Shown in pieces: positions 14,265 to 20,253 of a stretch of DNA of 20,253 nucleotides (position 1 is its first letter; every line of letters starts with the position of its first letter). A program made the translations under genes and the position numbers. Under the pieces are notes generated by a model. That model was given only the letters and a program-made list of their open reading frames with translations. It was not told the DNA's origin and did no database searches. Source of the stretch: DATKSS01 sp049582065 (GTDB taxonomy: Bacteria; Chloroflexota; Dormibacteria; Dormibacterales; Dormibacteraceae); NCBI GenBank assembly GCA_049582065.1, contig JBAUTF010000233.1, positions 1 to 20,253 on the forward strand, given 5' to 3'.

Positions 14265-15174
14265 CGACGACGTCCTCGTGCGGGTGGTTGTGGCTGCCCG
14301 CCCCGTGCTGGATCTCGCCGCACGGGTGGCAGCTCTCGACCTGGATCGTCGTGTGCCCGATCGCGAAGCGGTCGCAAAGACGCGCTTCGAGACCGCGCAC
14401 GACGTGCTCGGCGTCGCCCAACGGGCATTCGCCGATCACCACGTGACAGCTGAGCGCCACCTCGTCTGACGACAGCGCCCATACGTGCAGGTCGTGGACG
14501 CCGGTGACCAGGCTGTTGCTCTCGATCTCGGCTTTGACCGCGGCCAGGTCGATCTCACTGGGAGTGCCCTCGAGCAGCAGGTTTACGGTCTCCCGCACGA
14601 TCCCCAGCGCGCCGTAGGCGATCAGGGCAGCGATGGCTAGAGAGAGAAGCGGGTCGATGTAGAGCCAGCCGGTCAGAAGGATCACCAGGCCCGCGACCAC
14701 GACCCCGACGGATGCCGCGACGTCCCCGGTCACGTGCAGCAGGGCGGCCCGCAAGTTCAGGCTCTGGCTGTCGCCTCGCAGCGCGAGGATCACGAACACG
14801 TTGACCGCGATGCCGGCGACGGCCGCCACGATGACGATCCCGCCGTGGACCTGCGGCGGCGCCGCCAGCCGGCGCACCGCCTCGTAGGTGATGGCGAGGA
14901 CGATCAGGACCAAGGTCACCGAGTTGAGCAGCGCGGCGAGGATGCTCACCCTCTGGTAGCCGAAGGTGCGGCGCTGGTCGGCGGGCCTCCTGGACTGCTC
15001 CACGGCAAACCAGGCGAGACCCAGAGCGAAAACGTCGGTCAGCACGTGACCGGCGTCGGACAGCAGGGCGAGCGAGTGTGAGAGGAGCCCGCCCACGAAC
15101 TCGATGAGCAGGATCACGAGCGTGAGCGCAAGCGCCGTCCGCAGGGTGGCCCCGCGTTGACTCACATGCTCCAT
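14200..15174 (-). CDS. Zn-type cation diffusion facilitator (CDF) exporter
   Basis: This 324-residue transporter has six membrane spans (about 12-200) and a cytoplasmic dimerisation domain (about 205-285). The membrane metal site is H43 and D47 (SDAGHVLTD) with H147 and D151 (HVTGD), the HDHD set of zinc-exporting CDF proteins such as ZitB and CzcD. It should move Zn2+ (possibly Cd2+ or Co2+) out in exchange for protons. HDLHVWAL is the family hallmark in the C-terminal domain. The tail is rich in His and Cys (CHPCGEIQHGAGSHNHPHED), a likely extra metal-binding site. It lies 19 bases after the Ppx/GppA gene and may share its transcript, though TAAAGT six bases before the ATG could give a leaderless message of its own. 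Confidence 0.93.
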   Translation of the reverse strand: MEHVSQRGATLRTALALTLVILLIEFVGGLLSHSLALLSDAGHVLTDVFALGLAWFAVEQSRRPADQRRTFGYQRVSILAALLNSVTLVLIVLAITYEAVRRLAAPPQVHGGIVIVAAVAGIAVNVFVILALRGDSQSLNLRAALLHVTGDVAASVGVVVAGLVILLTGWLYIDPLLSLAIAALIAYGALGIVRETVNLLLEGTPSEIDLAAVKAEIESNSLVTGVHDLHVWALSSDEVALSCHVVIGECPLGDAEHVVRGLEARLCDRFAIGHTTIQVESCHPCGEIQHGAGSHNHPHEDVVVSSPAGAGVPPRAAGSSAPPR

Positions 15175-15186
15175 AGAGCTACTTTA
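15175..15186 (-). promoter_or_regulatory. Candidate leaderless promoter (-10 TAAAGT)
   Basis: On the minus strand TAAAGT (15181-15186) lies exactly six bases before ATG 15174. It matches TANNNT. It lies in the 19-base gap after the phosphatase gene, so the exporter could be transcribed both with that gene and alone. Confidence 0.35.
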
Positions 15187-15193
15187 CCCAGCG

Positions 15194-16087
15194 CTACCGC
15201 CACCAATCCTCGCTTTGCGCCAGGTACGCGAGGAGCATGCCGTGGCGCAGGCCTTCGTGGCTGATGTGGAGCACGGCGAGGCCGTACCAGTCGAGGAACA
15301 GGAGCAGCGCTTCGAGCCCGGCACGCATGGCCTTCACGCGGTTGGCCTCAAGGCCGAGGCCGGCCGCCACCTTCGAGGCCCTGCCCCGGTCCAGGCGCGC
15401 TTCGCAGGTGAGCAGGTCGCCGGTGGTCATGACGACGGGCGGGTTGCGGCGCGTGAGGACAAGGGGGAGGTTCGAGGCGGTCCCTCCCGTCGCCACCAGC
15501 CGGTCGACCTCGCCGTCGGGCGCTTGCGGGAGCTCGCGCAGCGCGGCCTTGCGCATCCGCGCGCGCTCGTCCGGCCTGGGCGGGTCGGAGAAGTACGTGC
15601 TGGCGAGGACGCCCGAGCCGATAGAGAGGCTGGCCGACCTCAGCATCTCGGTTCCGCGGGCGATCACGACCTCGGTAGAGGCGCCTCCGAGGTCGACCAT
15701 CACCCATTCGCGGCGGACCGCATGGCGGTCGGAAACGCCGAGGAAGCTGAGCCGCGCTTCTCTTGCAGCGGAGATGATGTGGACGGGAACGCCGATCGCC
15801 ACGGCAGCCTCCTGGGCGAACGAGCGGCCGTCCGAGGCCTCCCGAACCGCCTCGGTGGCCGCGGCGACGAGGTGGTCGTACCCGAGGGCGCGTGCCTCGC
15901 CCACCACCTTGCGCAAAGCCCGGACGCCTGCTTTCGCGCGCGGGCCGATGGCGCCTGTGCGGGCAACCTGGGGACCGAGTTCGGGCATCTCGACGAAATG
16001 CGCGACCTCTTGCAGGCGGCCTCGAACCACGTCCGCCACCAGGGCGTGGACGGTGTTGCTGCCTATATCCACTGCGGCCAACCTCAT
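15194..16087 (-). CDS. Ppx/GppA-family phosphatase (exopolyphosphatase-like)
   Basis: This 297-residue protein of the ASKHA fold has phosphate-binding loop 1 DIGSNTVHALV (7-17), loop 2 VDLGGASTEVV (131-141) and ATGGTASNL (199-207). E110 in SAAREARLSFLG aligns with the catalytic base of exopolyphosphatases. The final SHEGLRHGML replaces the more usual SxxGLREG. Family members cut terminal phosphate from polyphosphate or convert pppGpp to ppGpp; the sequence alone does not decide which. It is the short form that lacks the C-terminal HD domain of E. coli Ppx. The Zn exporter follows in the same direction after 19 bases. TAGAGT on the minus strand at 16097-16102, nine bases before the ATG, may be its -10, giving almost no leader. 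Confidence 0.92.
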   Translation of the reverse strand: MRLAAVDIGSNTVHALVADVVRGRLQEVAHFVEMPELGPQVARTGAIGPRAKAGVRALRKVVGEARALGYDHLVAAATEAVREASDGRSFAQEAAVAIGVPVHIISAAREARLSFLGVSDRHAVRREWVMVDLGGASTEVVIARGTEMLRSASLSIGSGVLASTYFSDPPRPDERARMRKAALRELPQAPDGEVDRLVATGGTASNLPLVLTRRNPPVVMTTGDLLTCEARLDRGRASKVAAGLGLEANRVKAMRAGLEALLLFLDWYGLAVLHISHEGLRHGMLLAYLAQSEDWWR

Positions 16088-16139
16088 GTCTCGACCACTC
16101 TATTGCGACCAGCCTGCCGCAGAGGTTTCCGCTCATAAC

Positions 16140-16151
16140 TAGAATCTGGCC
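16140..16151 (+). promoter_or_regulatory. Candidate leaderless promoter of fumC (-10 TAGAAT)
   Basis: TAGAAT (16140-16145), five of six to TATAAT, lies six bases before GTG 16152. There is no Shine-Dalgarno upstream of that start. No clear -35 is seen. Confidence 0.55.
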
Positions 16152-17564
16152 GTGGCCAAGCGGACGCGGATCGAGCGGGACTCCATGGGCGAGATGGAGG
16201 TCCCGGCCGACGCGTACTACGGCGCGTCGACCCAGCGCGCGGTGCTCAACTTCCCGATCTCGGGCCAGCCGCTTCCGCGCCGGTTCATCCGCGCCCTCGG
16301 CATGGTCAAGAAAGCCGCGGCGGAGACCAACCGCGAGCTGGGACTGCTGGCACGCCGGCGCTCGCGGGCGATCACGGCGGCTGCGCAAGAGGTGATCGAC
16401 GGCAAGCTCGACGGCCAGTTTCCCATCGACATCTACCAGACAGGCTCTGGGACCTCCACCAACACCAACGCCAATGAGGTGATCGCCAATCGCGCCACCG
16501 AGATCCTGGGCGCAGAGCGCGGATCGAAGCTCGTGCACCCCAACGATCACGTGAACCTGTGCCAGTCGTCCAATGACGTCATCCCGACCGCGATCCAGCT
16601 GGCGGCGGGCATGGCCATCCAGGACGAGCTCATCCCAGCGCTAGAGCGCTTGCGGCGCGCGCTGGAGGTGAAGAGCAAGGAGTTCTGGCCCGTGGTCAAG
16701 ACCGGCCGCACCCACCTTCAGGACGCGACGCCGATCCGGCTCGGGCAGGAGTTCAAGGGGTACGCGGGACAGATCGAAGAGTCGATCCGCCGCGCGAGGA
16801 CCGCGATCGATGAGCTAGCAAGAGTCCCACTCGGCGGCACCGCCGTCGGGACCGGGCTCAACTCTCACCCCCAGTACGCCCGGATCGCGTGCGGCCGCCT
16901 CGCCAAAGCGACCAAGCTGCCCGTGCGCGAGGCTGCGAATCACTTTCACGCGCAGGCGGCTCTCGACGCTCTCGTTGCTGCGCACGGCGGGTTGCGCACC
17001 ATCGCCACGAGCCTTTGGAAGATCGGTTCGGACATCCGGCTCATGGGGACGGGGCCGGTCGCCGGTCTCGGCGAGCTCAAGCTGCCGGAGACCCAGCCCG
17101 GCTCGAGCATCATGCCCGGCAAGGTCAACCCCGTCATCGTGGAGTCGCTGCTGATGGTCATCGCCAGGGTGTACGGCAACGATGCGACGGTGCTCGTGAG
17201 CGGCCAGTCCGGCAGCATCTTCGAGCTGAACGTGATGATGCCTGTTGCCGCCGCGGCGATGCTTGAGTCGATCACGCTGCTAGCCGCATCGGTACGCAAC
17301 TTCTCGGAACGATGCGTCGAAGGCCTGCAGGCCACCGACCGCGGCCCCGAGCTCGTAGAGCGGAGTCCGATGCTCGCGACTGCGCTCAACCCGCTGATGG
17401 GTTACGACGAGGCGGCCAAGCTGGCCAAGGAGTCCATGCGGACGGGCAAGTCGATCCGGCAGCTGGCCCGCGCCCGCGGGGTCGGCGAGGCTGCGCTCAA
17501 CAAGGTCCTCGACCTCGGCAAGATGACCAAGCCCGGGCTCGAGGGTCCCGGCGGGGGCGGCTGA
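16152..17564 (+). CDS. fumC: Fumarate hydratase class II
   Basis: This is the 470-residue iron-independent fumarase of the TCA cycle, a homotetramer that converts fumarate to malate. Signature segments are YQTGSGTSTNTNANEV, HPNDHVNLCQSSND and GTAVGTGLNSHP. The superfamily signature GSSIMPGKVNPVI at 317-329 has the catalytic Ser in its mobile loop. These favour fumarase over aspartase or argininosuccinate lyase. Length is normal for FumC. GTG 16152 is the start, fitting both the family N-terminus (RIERDSMGEMEVPADAYYG) and the leaderless promoter. It is divergent from the Ppx/GppA gene across 64 bases. A perfect 16-bp inverted repeat starts four bases after its stop. Confidence 0.96.
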   Translation: MAKRTRIERDSMGEMEVPADAYYGASTQRAVLNFPISGQPLPRRFIRALGMVKKAAAETNRELGLLARRRSRAITAAAQEVIDGKLDGQFPIDIYQTGSGTSTNTNANEVIANRATEILGAERGSKLVHPNDHVNLCQSSNDVIPTAIQLAAGMAIQDELIPALERLRRALEVKSKEFWPVVKTGRTHLQDATPIRLGQEFKGYAGQIEESIRRARTAIDELARVPLGGTAVGTGLNSHPQYARIACGRLAKATKLPVREAANHFHAQAALDALVAAHGGLRTIATSLWKIGSDIRLMGTGPVAGLGELKLPETQPGSSIMPGKVNPVIVESLLMVIARVYGNDATVLVSGQSGSIFELNVMMPVAAAAMLESITLLAASVRNFSERCVEGLQATDRGPELVERSPMLATALNPLMGYDEAAKLAKESMRTGKSIRQLARARGVGEAALNKVLDLGKMTKPGLEGPGGGG

Positions 17565-17567
17565 AGA

Positions 17568-17604
17568 CCTATGAGGGAAAACCCGGATGGTTTTCCCTCA
17601 TAGG
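17568..17604. repeat. Perfect 16-bp inverted repeat after fumC
   Basis: Arms CCTATGAGGGAAAACC and its exact complement flank a five-base loop CGGAT. It starts three bases after the fumC stop codon. No T-run follows on either strand, so it is not a standard intrinsic terminator. It could still stop transcription or protect the message end, or it could be a dispersed REP-like palindrome. Confidence 0.85.
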
Positions 17605-17626
17605 GCCTCGGCTTCGCCAAGGCCCT
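17602..17626. repeat. Second GC-rich hairpin next to the first
   Basis: A 7-bp stem (AGGGCCT with AGGCCCT), one mismatch and a further GGC/GCC stem with a three-base loop make a strong hairpin. It begins inside the end of the previous palindrome, so the two look like one two-part element. No T-run follows. Confidence 0.7.
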
Positions 17627-17799
17627 GCTCCCATTCCGATATATCGATGGAACTTACCCCAGAATCTGAAGCCTAGCTAAGCGAGGAGTCTGGAAGACAA
17701 AGTCACGACCGGGCCAAGCCCGGTCGCCCTAACCACGCTAGCCGAGGTGATGGTGCACGCTCCGACCAACCCGCCTCCGGCGCTCCCCAAACATGCCCC
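17627..17799. other. Rest of the fumC-CDF intergenic region
   Basis: No gene is supported here. It holds the hairpin at 17706-17726 and two similar words, GCTAAGCGAGG and GCTAGCCGAGG, about 60-70 bases apart. I considered a structured RNA but see no known class. Base composition is less GC-rich than the genes. Confidence 0.4.
17706..17726. repeat. Perfect 9-bp hairpin
   Basis: CGACCGGGC and its exact complement surround the loop CAA. It is terminator-like but without T residues after it. It lies midway between fumC and the next gene. Confidence 0.75.
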
Positions 17800-17829
17800 T
17801 TAAAGTTGCAAAAGTGAGGCTGTTATACC
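17800..17829 (+). promoter_or_regulatory. Promoter of the CDF-GNAT-lipoprotein operon
   Basis: TTAAAG (17800-17805) is a weak -35. TATACC (17824-17829), preceded by TGT, forms an extended -10 with an 18-base spacer. A start near 17836 leaves a leader of about 16 bases containing GAGG (17841-17844), seven bases before the GTG at 17852. Confidence 0.55.
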
Positions 17830-17851
17830 GCACCACCTCCGAGGCTATGCC

Positions 17852-19243
17852 GTGAGTTCGCGGGGACCCCTTGTCAAGTTGGAGCGGCGGCCGGAGCTCA
17901 TCGCTCTCGGCTCGGTGCTGATCGGTGTCGCCCTTGTCCTTGGCAAGCTGGTGGTCGGGCTGCTCACGGGGAGCCTCGGCATCCTGAGCGAGGCAGCGCA
18001 CTCCTTCCTCGACCTGGCGGCGAGCGCCTTCACCCTCCTGGCCGTCCGCACCTCACGCAAGCCGGCCGACACGGAGCATCCCTACGGCCACGGCCGCACC
18101 GAGAACCTCGCGGCGTTTGCGGAGGGCGTCCTGCTGATCATCACGGCGCTGGGGATCGCGTTCGAAGCGGCCCGGCGCCTGGTCACCGGGGGGCCGGAGA
18201 TCAACCCGGCCGCTTACGCGTTCGCCTTGCTGATCGCCACCCTGGTGATCGAGGCAGGCCGCGCCGGCATCCTGCGCCGAGTGGGCCGGTTGGCCAGGAG
18301 CGAGGCGCTGCTCGCGGATGCCACCAACCGGCTCTCCGACGTGCTCGCGACGGTCGGGGTCCTGGCCGGGCTGGTGGGCGTGCGCATGGGGTTCCCGTGG
18401 GCCGACTCGCTGGCCGCGCTCTTCGTCGCCGCGATCATCGCGCGCGCCGCGGCGATGCTCGTGTGGCACTCGGGCGACATCCTCATCGACCGCGCGCCGG
18501 CCGGCGCCGAGAAACAGCTCCGCGAAGCGATCCAGGACGTGGATGGTGTGCGCGAGGTGCGCTCGGTACGAGTTCGCCGTTCGGGCCCGAACCTCATCGG
18601 CGACGCCAGCGTCGCCACCGGTCGCATGCTGTCGCTCGAGGCCGCCGGCGCGCTGGTCGACGACGTCAAAGCCAGGGCGCGATCGGTGCTGCCGACCCTC
18701 GACCTATCCGTCCTGGTCGAAGGCCAGGAGCAGCAGACCGACCTGGTCGAGCGCGTCCACGCGGCCGCGGCGCGCAACGGAGGCGTCCGCGACCTGCACA
18801 ACGTGACCGTCGAACGCGAGGCGGACGGATCGCTGCACCTGACCATGCACGCGAAGATGCCCGGTGACATGAGCCTGGCCAGGGCTTCGCGCGCCAGCGG
18901 CGCCCTCGAGCGAGCGCTGCGAACCGAGCTGCCGGATGCAACCAGAGTCGACATCCACCTCGAGCCGATGGAGCCGACCGTGGTGCGCGGAGAGGACGTG
19001 ACGGAGCGCCGCGCGCAGCTCGCAGCCCGCATGCGCGAGGTGGTGGCTTCCCACCCGGAGGTGCGCCGGTGCGTCGACGTCGAGTTGAGCGACCGCCACC
19101 AGAGGATCCATGCGCACGTCGTCGCGGAGGTTGCGGGCGACATCAACCTCGAGCAGGCCCACCGCATCGAGACCGAGCTGGAGGAGCAGATCCGCCGCGC
19201 TCTCCCCGAGGTGCACGAGGTCGTGGCGCGCGCGACGGCATGA
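17852..19243 (+). CDS. CDF cation transporter with three tandem cytoplasmic domains
   Basis: This 463-residue protein has six membrane spans (about 15-205) and an unusually long C-terminal part. The CDF fold is clear from LSEAAHSFLDLAAS and HPYGHGRTENLAAFAEG (FieF/MamM-like). The metal site reads H50, D54, N159, D163; the third ligand, usually His or Asp, is Asn (DATNRLSDV), so the transported metal may not be zinc. After the spans come three similar domains of about 75 residues (roughly 217-290, 297-372 and 385-460), each like the CDF dimerisation domain (GVREVRSVRV, GVRDLHNVTV, EVRRCVDVEL). Most CDF proteins have one. The start is GTG 17852 after a GAGG site. The stop overlaps the next ATG by four bases (ATGA). 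Confidence 0.92.
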   Translation: MSSRGPLVKLERRPELIALGSVLIGVALVLGKLVVGLLTGSLGILSEAAHSFLDLAASAFTLLAVRTSRKPADTEHPYGHGRTENLAAFAEGVLLIITALGIAFEAARRLVTGGPEINPAAYAFALLIATLVIEAGRAGILRRVGRLARSEALLADATNRLSDVLATVGVLAGLVGVRMGFPWADSLAALFVAAIIARAAAMLVWHSGDILIDRAPAGAEKQLREAIQDVDGVREVRSVRVRRSGPNLIGDASVATGRMLSLEAAGALVDDVKARARSVLPTLDLSVLVEGQEQQTDLVERVHAAAARNGGVRDLHNVTVEREADGSLHLTMHAKMPGDMSLARASRASGALERALRTELPDATRVDIHLEPMEPTVVRGEDVTERRAQLAARMREVVASHPEVRRCVDVELSDRHQRIHAHVVAEVAGDINLEQAHRIETELEEQIRRALPEVHEVVARATA

Positions 19244-20121
19244 GGCCGGGCCGGCCGGCCGACCTCGAGCCGCTCATGGTGCTGTGGGCGGCCGACGTAA
19301 GGGAGGGCCGGCGCGACACGGTGCCTCGCGAATCGCACCTTCGCGGCCTTCTGGCGAAGATCGACTGGGAGGCGCGGTCGCGAGTGGTCGATGAAGGTCA
19401 CGGCCTCGCCGCGGCCGTGATCGTGACCAGCCGCTCGACTCCGCAAGGCGTGGTCGCGTACGTGGATGCGGCCGGGCCGCCGGAGACCGCGCTCGAGCTC
19501 ACGGGCTGGGCGCTGACGTTGTCGCGCGCCGCAGGCGCGGCGGCCGCAGAGGTGATGTCCGCGCAGGGACACAGCGGCGGGCTTCGGAAGCTGGGCATGG
19601 AGATGGTCCGGCCCTGGTGGCGGATGGATCGGAGCCTCGCCGGCGAGCTCCCGGAATCGCGACCCGTGTCCGGCTACGAGCTGATCGATGGCTCGAGAGT
19701 CAGGCCAGGCTCGTGGGCCGACATGCACAACCGTTCATTCGCAGACCATTGGCGATTCTCACCGCGGACCGAAGAAGAACTGCTCGCGGGCAAGACCCCG
19801 CCGCTCTGCCTGATGGCCGTGACCGAAAAGGGCGGTCTGCCGGCCGCGGTCACGATGGGCCAGGTCGAGGCCTACCAGGACGATCCGCGCCCCCAGCCCG
19901 TCGGCCTAATCAGTTCGGTGGGTACGGTCCCCGAGCATCGTCGTCGCGGGCTGGCCCGCTGGCTGGTCGTCGAGGTTCTCCACCGCCTCCGCGACGCCGG
20001 CGCCCGCCATGCGTCCCTTTACGTGGACGGCTGGAACGAGACCCGGGCGTACGACGCCTACTACAAGCTCGGTTTCGAGTTGGCTTTTCAGGCGGAGGTC
20101 TGGGAAGCTACCTTCCCGTGA
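19240..20121 (+). CDS. Tandem-GNAT N-acetyltransferase
   Basis: This 293-residue protein has a C-terminal GNAT domain (about 145-290). It has an acetyl-CoA loop at VGTVPEHRRRGLARWL (the HRRRG part is 233-237) and the closing helix-strand SLYVDGWNETRAYDAYYKLGF. The N-terminal half (PADLEPLMVLWAADVREG onward) looks like a degenerate second GNAT fold. This two-domain shape and the LYVDxxN..AxxxYxxLGF end resemble mycothiol synthase, but I see no partner genes, so the substrate is open. ATG 19240 overlaps the CDF stop in ATGA and is clearly the start; the open frame upstream is shadow. The next gene overlaps by four bases, so the three are translationally coupled. Confidence 0.88.
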   Translation: MRPGRPADLEPLMVLWAADVREGRRDTVPRESHLRGLLAKIDWEARSRVVDEGHGLAAAVIVTSRSTPQGVVAYVDAAGPPETALELTGWALTLSRAAGAAAAEVMSAQGHSGGLRKLGMEMVRPWWRMDRSLAGELPESRPVSGYELIDGSRVRPGSWADMHNRSFADHWRFSPRTEEELLAGKTPPLCLMAVTEKGGLPAAVTMGQVEAYQDDPRPQPVGLISSVGTVPEHRRRGLARWLVVEVLHRLRDAGARHASLYVDGWNETRAYDAYYKLGFELAFQAEVWEATFP

Positions 20122-20253
20122 GGCCCCGGCCGCGTGCCGCCGTCGCCGCAGCCGTGCTGGTCGGTTTGGCGCTGGCGGGTTGCGGCACGCCCCGATCGGC
20201 GGCTTCGCCGGCGGTGGCGGCCAGTCCCCTGGCGCCACCACCAACCCTTGCCG
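20118..20253 (+). CDS. Lipoprotein, N-terminal part only (runs off the window)
   Basis: The frame starts at GTG 20118, overlapping the previous stop in GTGA, and stays open to the edge. It codes a basic start (RPRPRA), a hydrophobic core (AVAAAVLVGLALA) and the lipobox LAGC. A Pro/Ala/Ser-rich linker follows, as in exported lipoproteins cleaved by signal peptidase II and anchored in the membrane. The functional domain lies outside the window. Confidence 0.75.
   Translation, partial: MRPRPRAAVAAAVLVGLALAGCGTPRSAASPAVAASPLAPPPTLA

Noticed and set aside
17640..17760. tRNA or small RNA gene in the fumC-CDF gap
   Set aside because: One strong hairpin is present but there is no cloverleaf, no T-arm sequence and no known RNA class I can match.
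18214..19728. 504-codon minus-strand frame opposite the CDF and GNAT genes
   Set aside because: It is antisense to two coupled genes with recognisable folds; Ser/Arg/Thr-rich without motifs.

Overview
This 20.3 kb window is GC-rich, densely coded bacterial chromosome. I see no insertion sequence, integrase, CRISPR array, tRNA or rRNA. Several features point to a soil-type, high-GC Terrabacteria lineage: GTG starts, very short intergenic gaps, candidate leaderless promoters with TANNNT -10 boxes, an mrfA/mrfB pair, and secreted Ala/Thr-rich helical proteins. My best guess is Chloroflexota or Candidatus Dormibacterota, with a deep actinobacterium as the alternative. This placement is an inference from gene style, not from a marker gene.

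Layout. Positions 284-1417 (minus) hold an ECF sigma factor followed by a membrane-anchored Asn/Gly-repeat protein, closed by a good intrinsic terminator at 211-243. Divergently, 1461-5008 (plus) is an mrfA-mrfB operon: a DExH helicase with a four-Cys C-terminus and a DEDD exonuclease, the pair known for mitomycin-lesion excision in Bacillus. Its promoter carries a perfect LexA-type box inside the -35/-10 spacer. mrfB overlaps tail-to-tail with a membrane GAF-GGDEF-HD cyclic-di-GMP protein (4877-7057, minus). A small unknown gene (7201-7548, minus) is divergent from greA (7578-8042, plus). A long-chain acyl-CoA synthetase, a small Cys-motif protein and a 54-residue membrane protein follow on the plus strand. 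The last of these converges on a CPA2-type cation/proton antiporter (10363-11559, minus).

The antiporter has the only long leader in the window (about 118 nt). It shows twin hairpins with the same loop, a possible pseudoknot, a competing hairpin and a strong Shine-Dalgarno: the picture of an ion-sensing riboswitch. Upstream lies a secreted helical-repeat protein (11708-12475, minus), divergent from a 564-residue protein of unknown role with a nucleoside-phosphorylase-like C-terminus (12570-14264, plus). Next come a Zn-type CDF exporter and a short Ppx/GppA phosphatase (14200-16087, minus; phosphatase first), then class II fumarase (16152-17564, plus). A 287-base gap rich in palindromes follows. 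The window ends in a translationally coupled operon: a CDF transporter with three tandem cytoplasmic domains, a tandem-GNAT acetyltransferase and the start of a lipoprotein.

Together the genes cover DNA-damage repair under apparent SOS control, cation homeostasis (one antiporter and two CDF exporters), second-messenger signalling and core metabolism. The two strongest leads are the SOS box in the mrfAB promoter and the structured leader of the antiporter gene.
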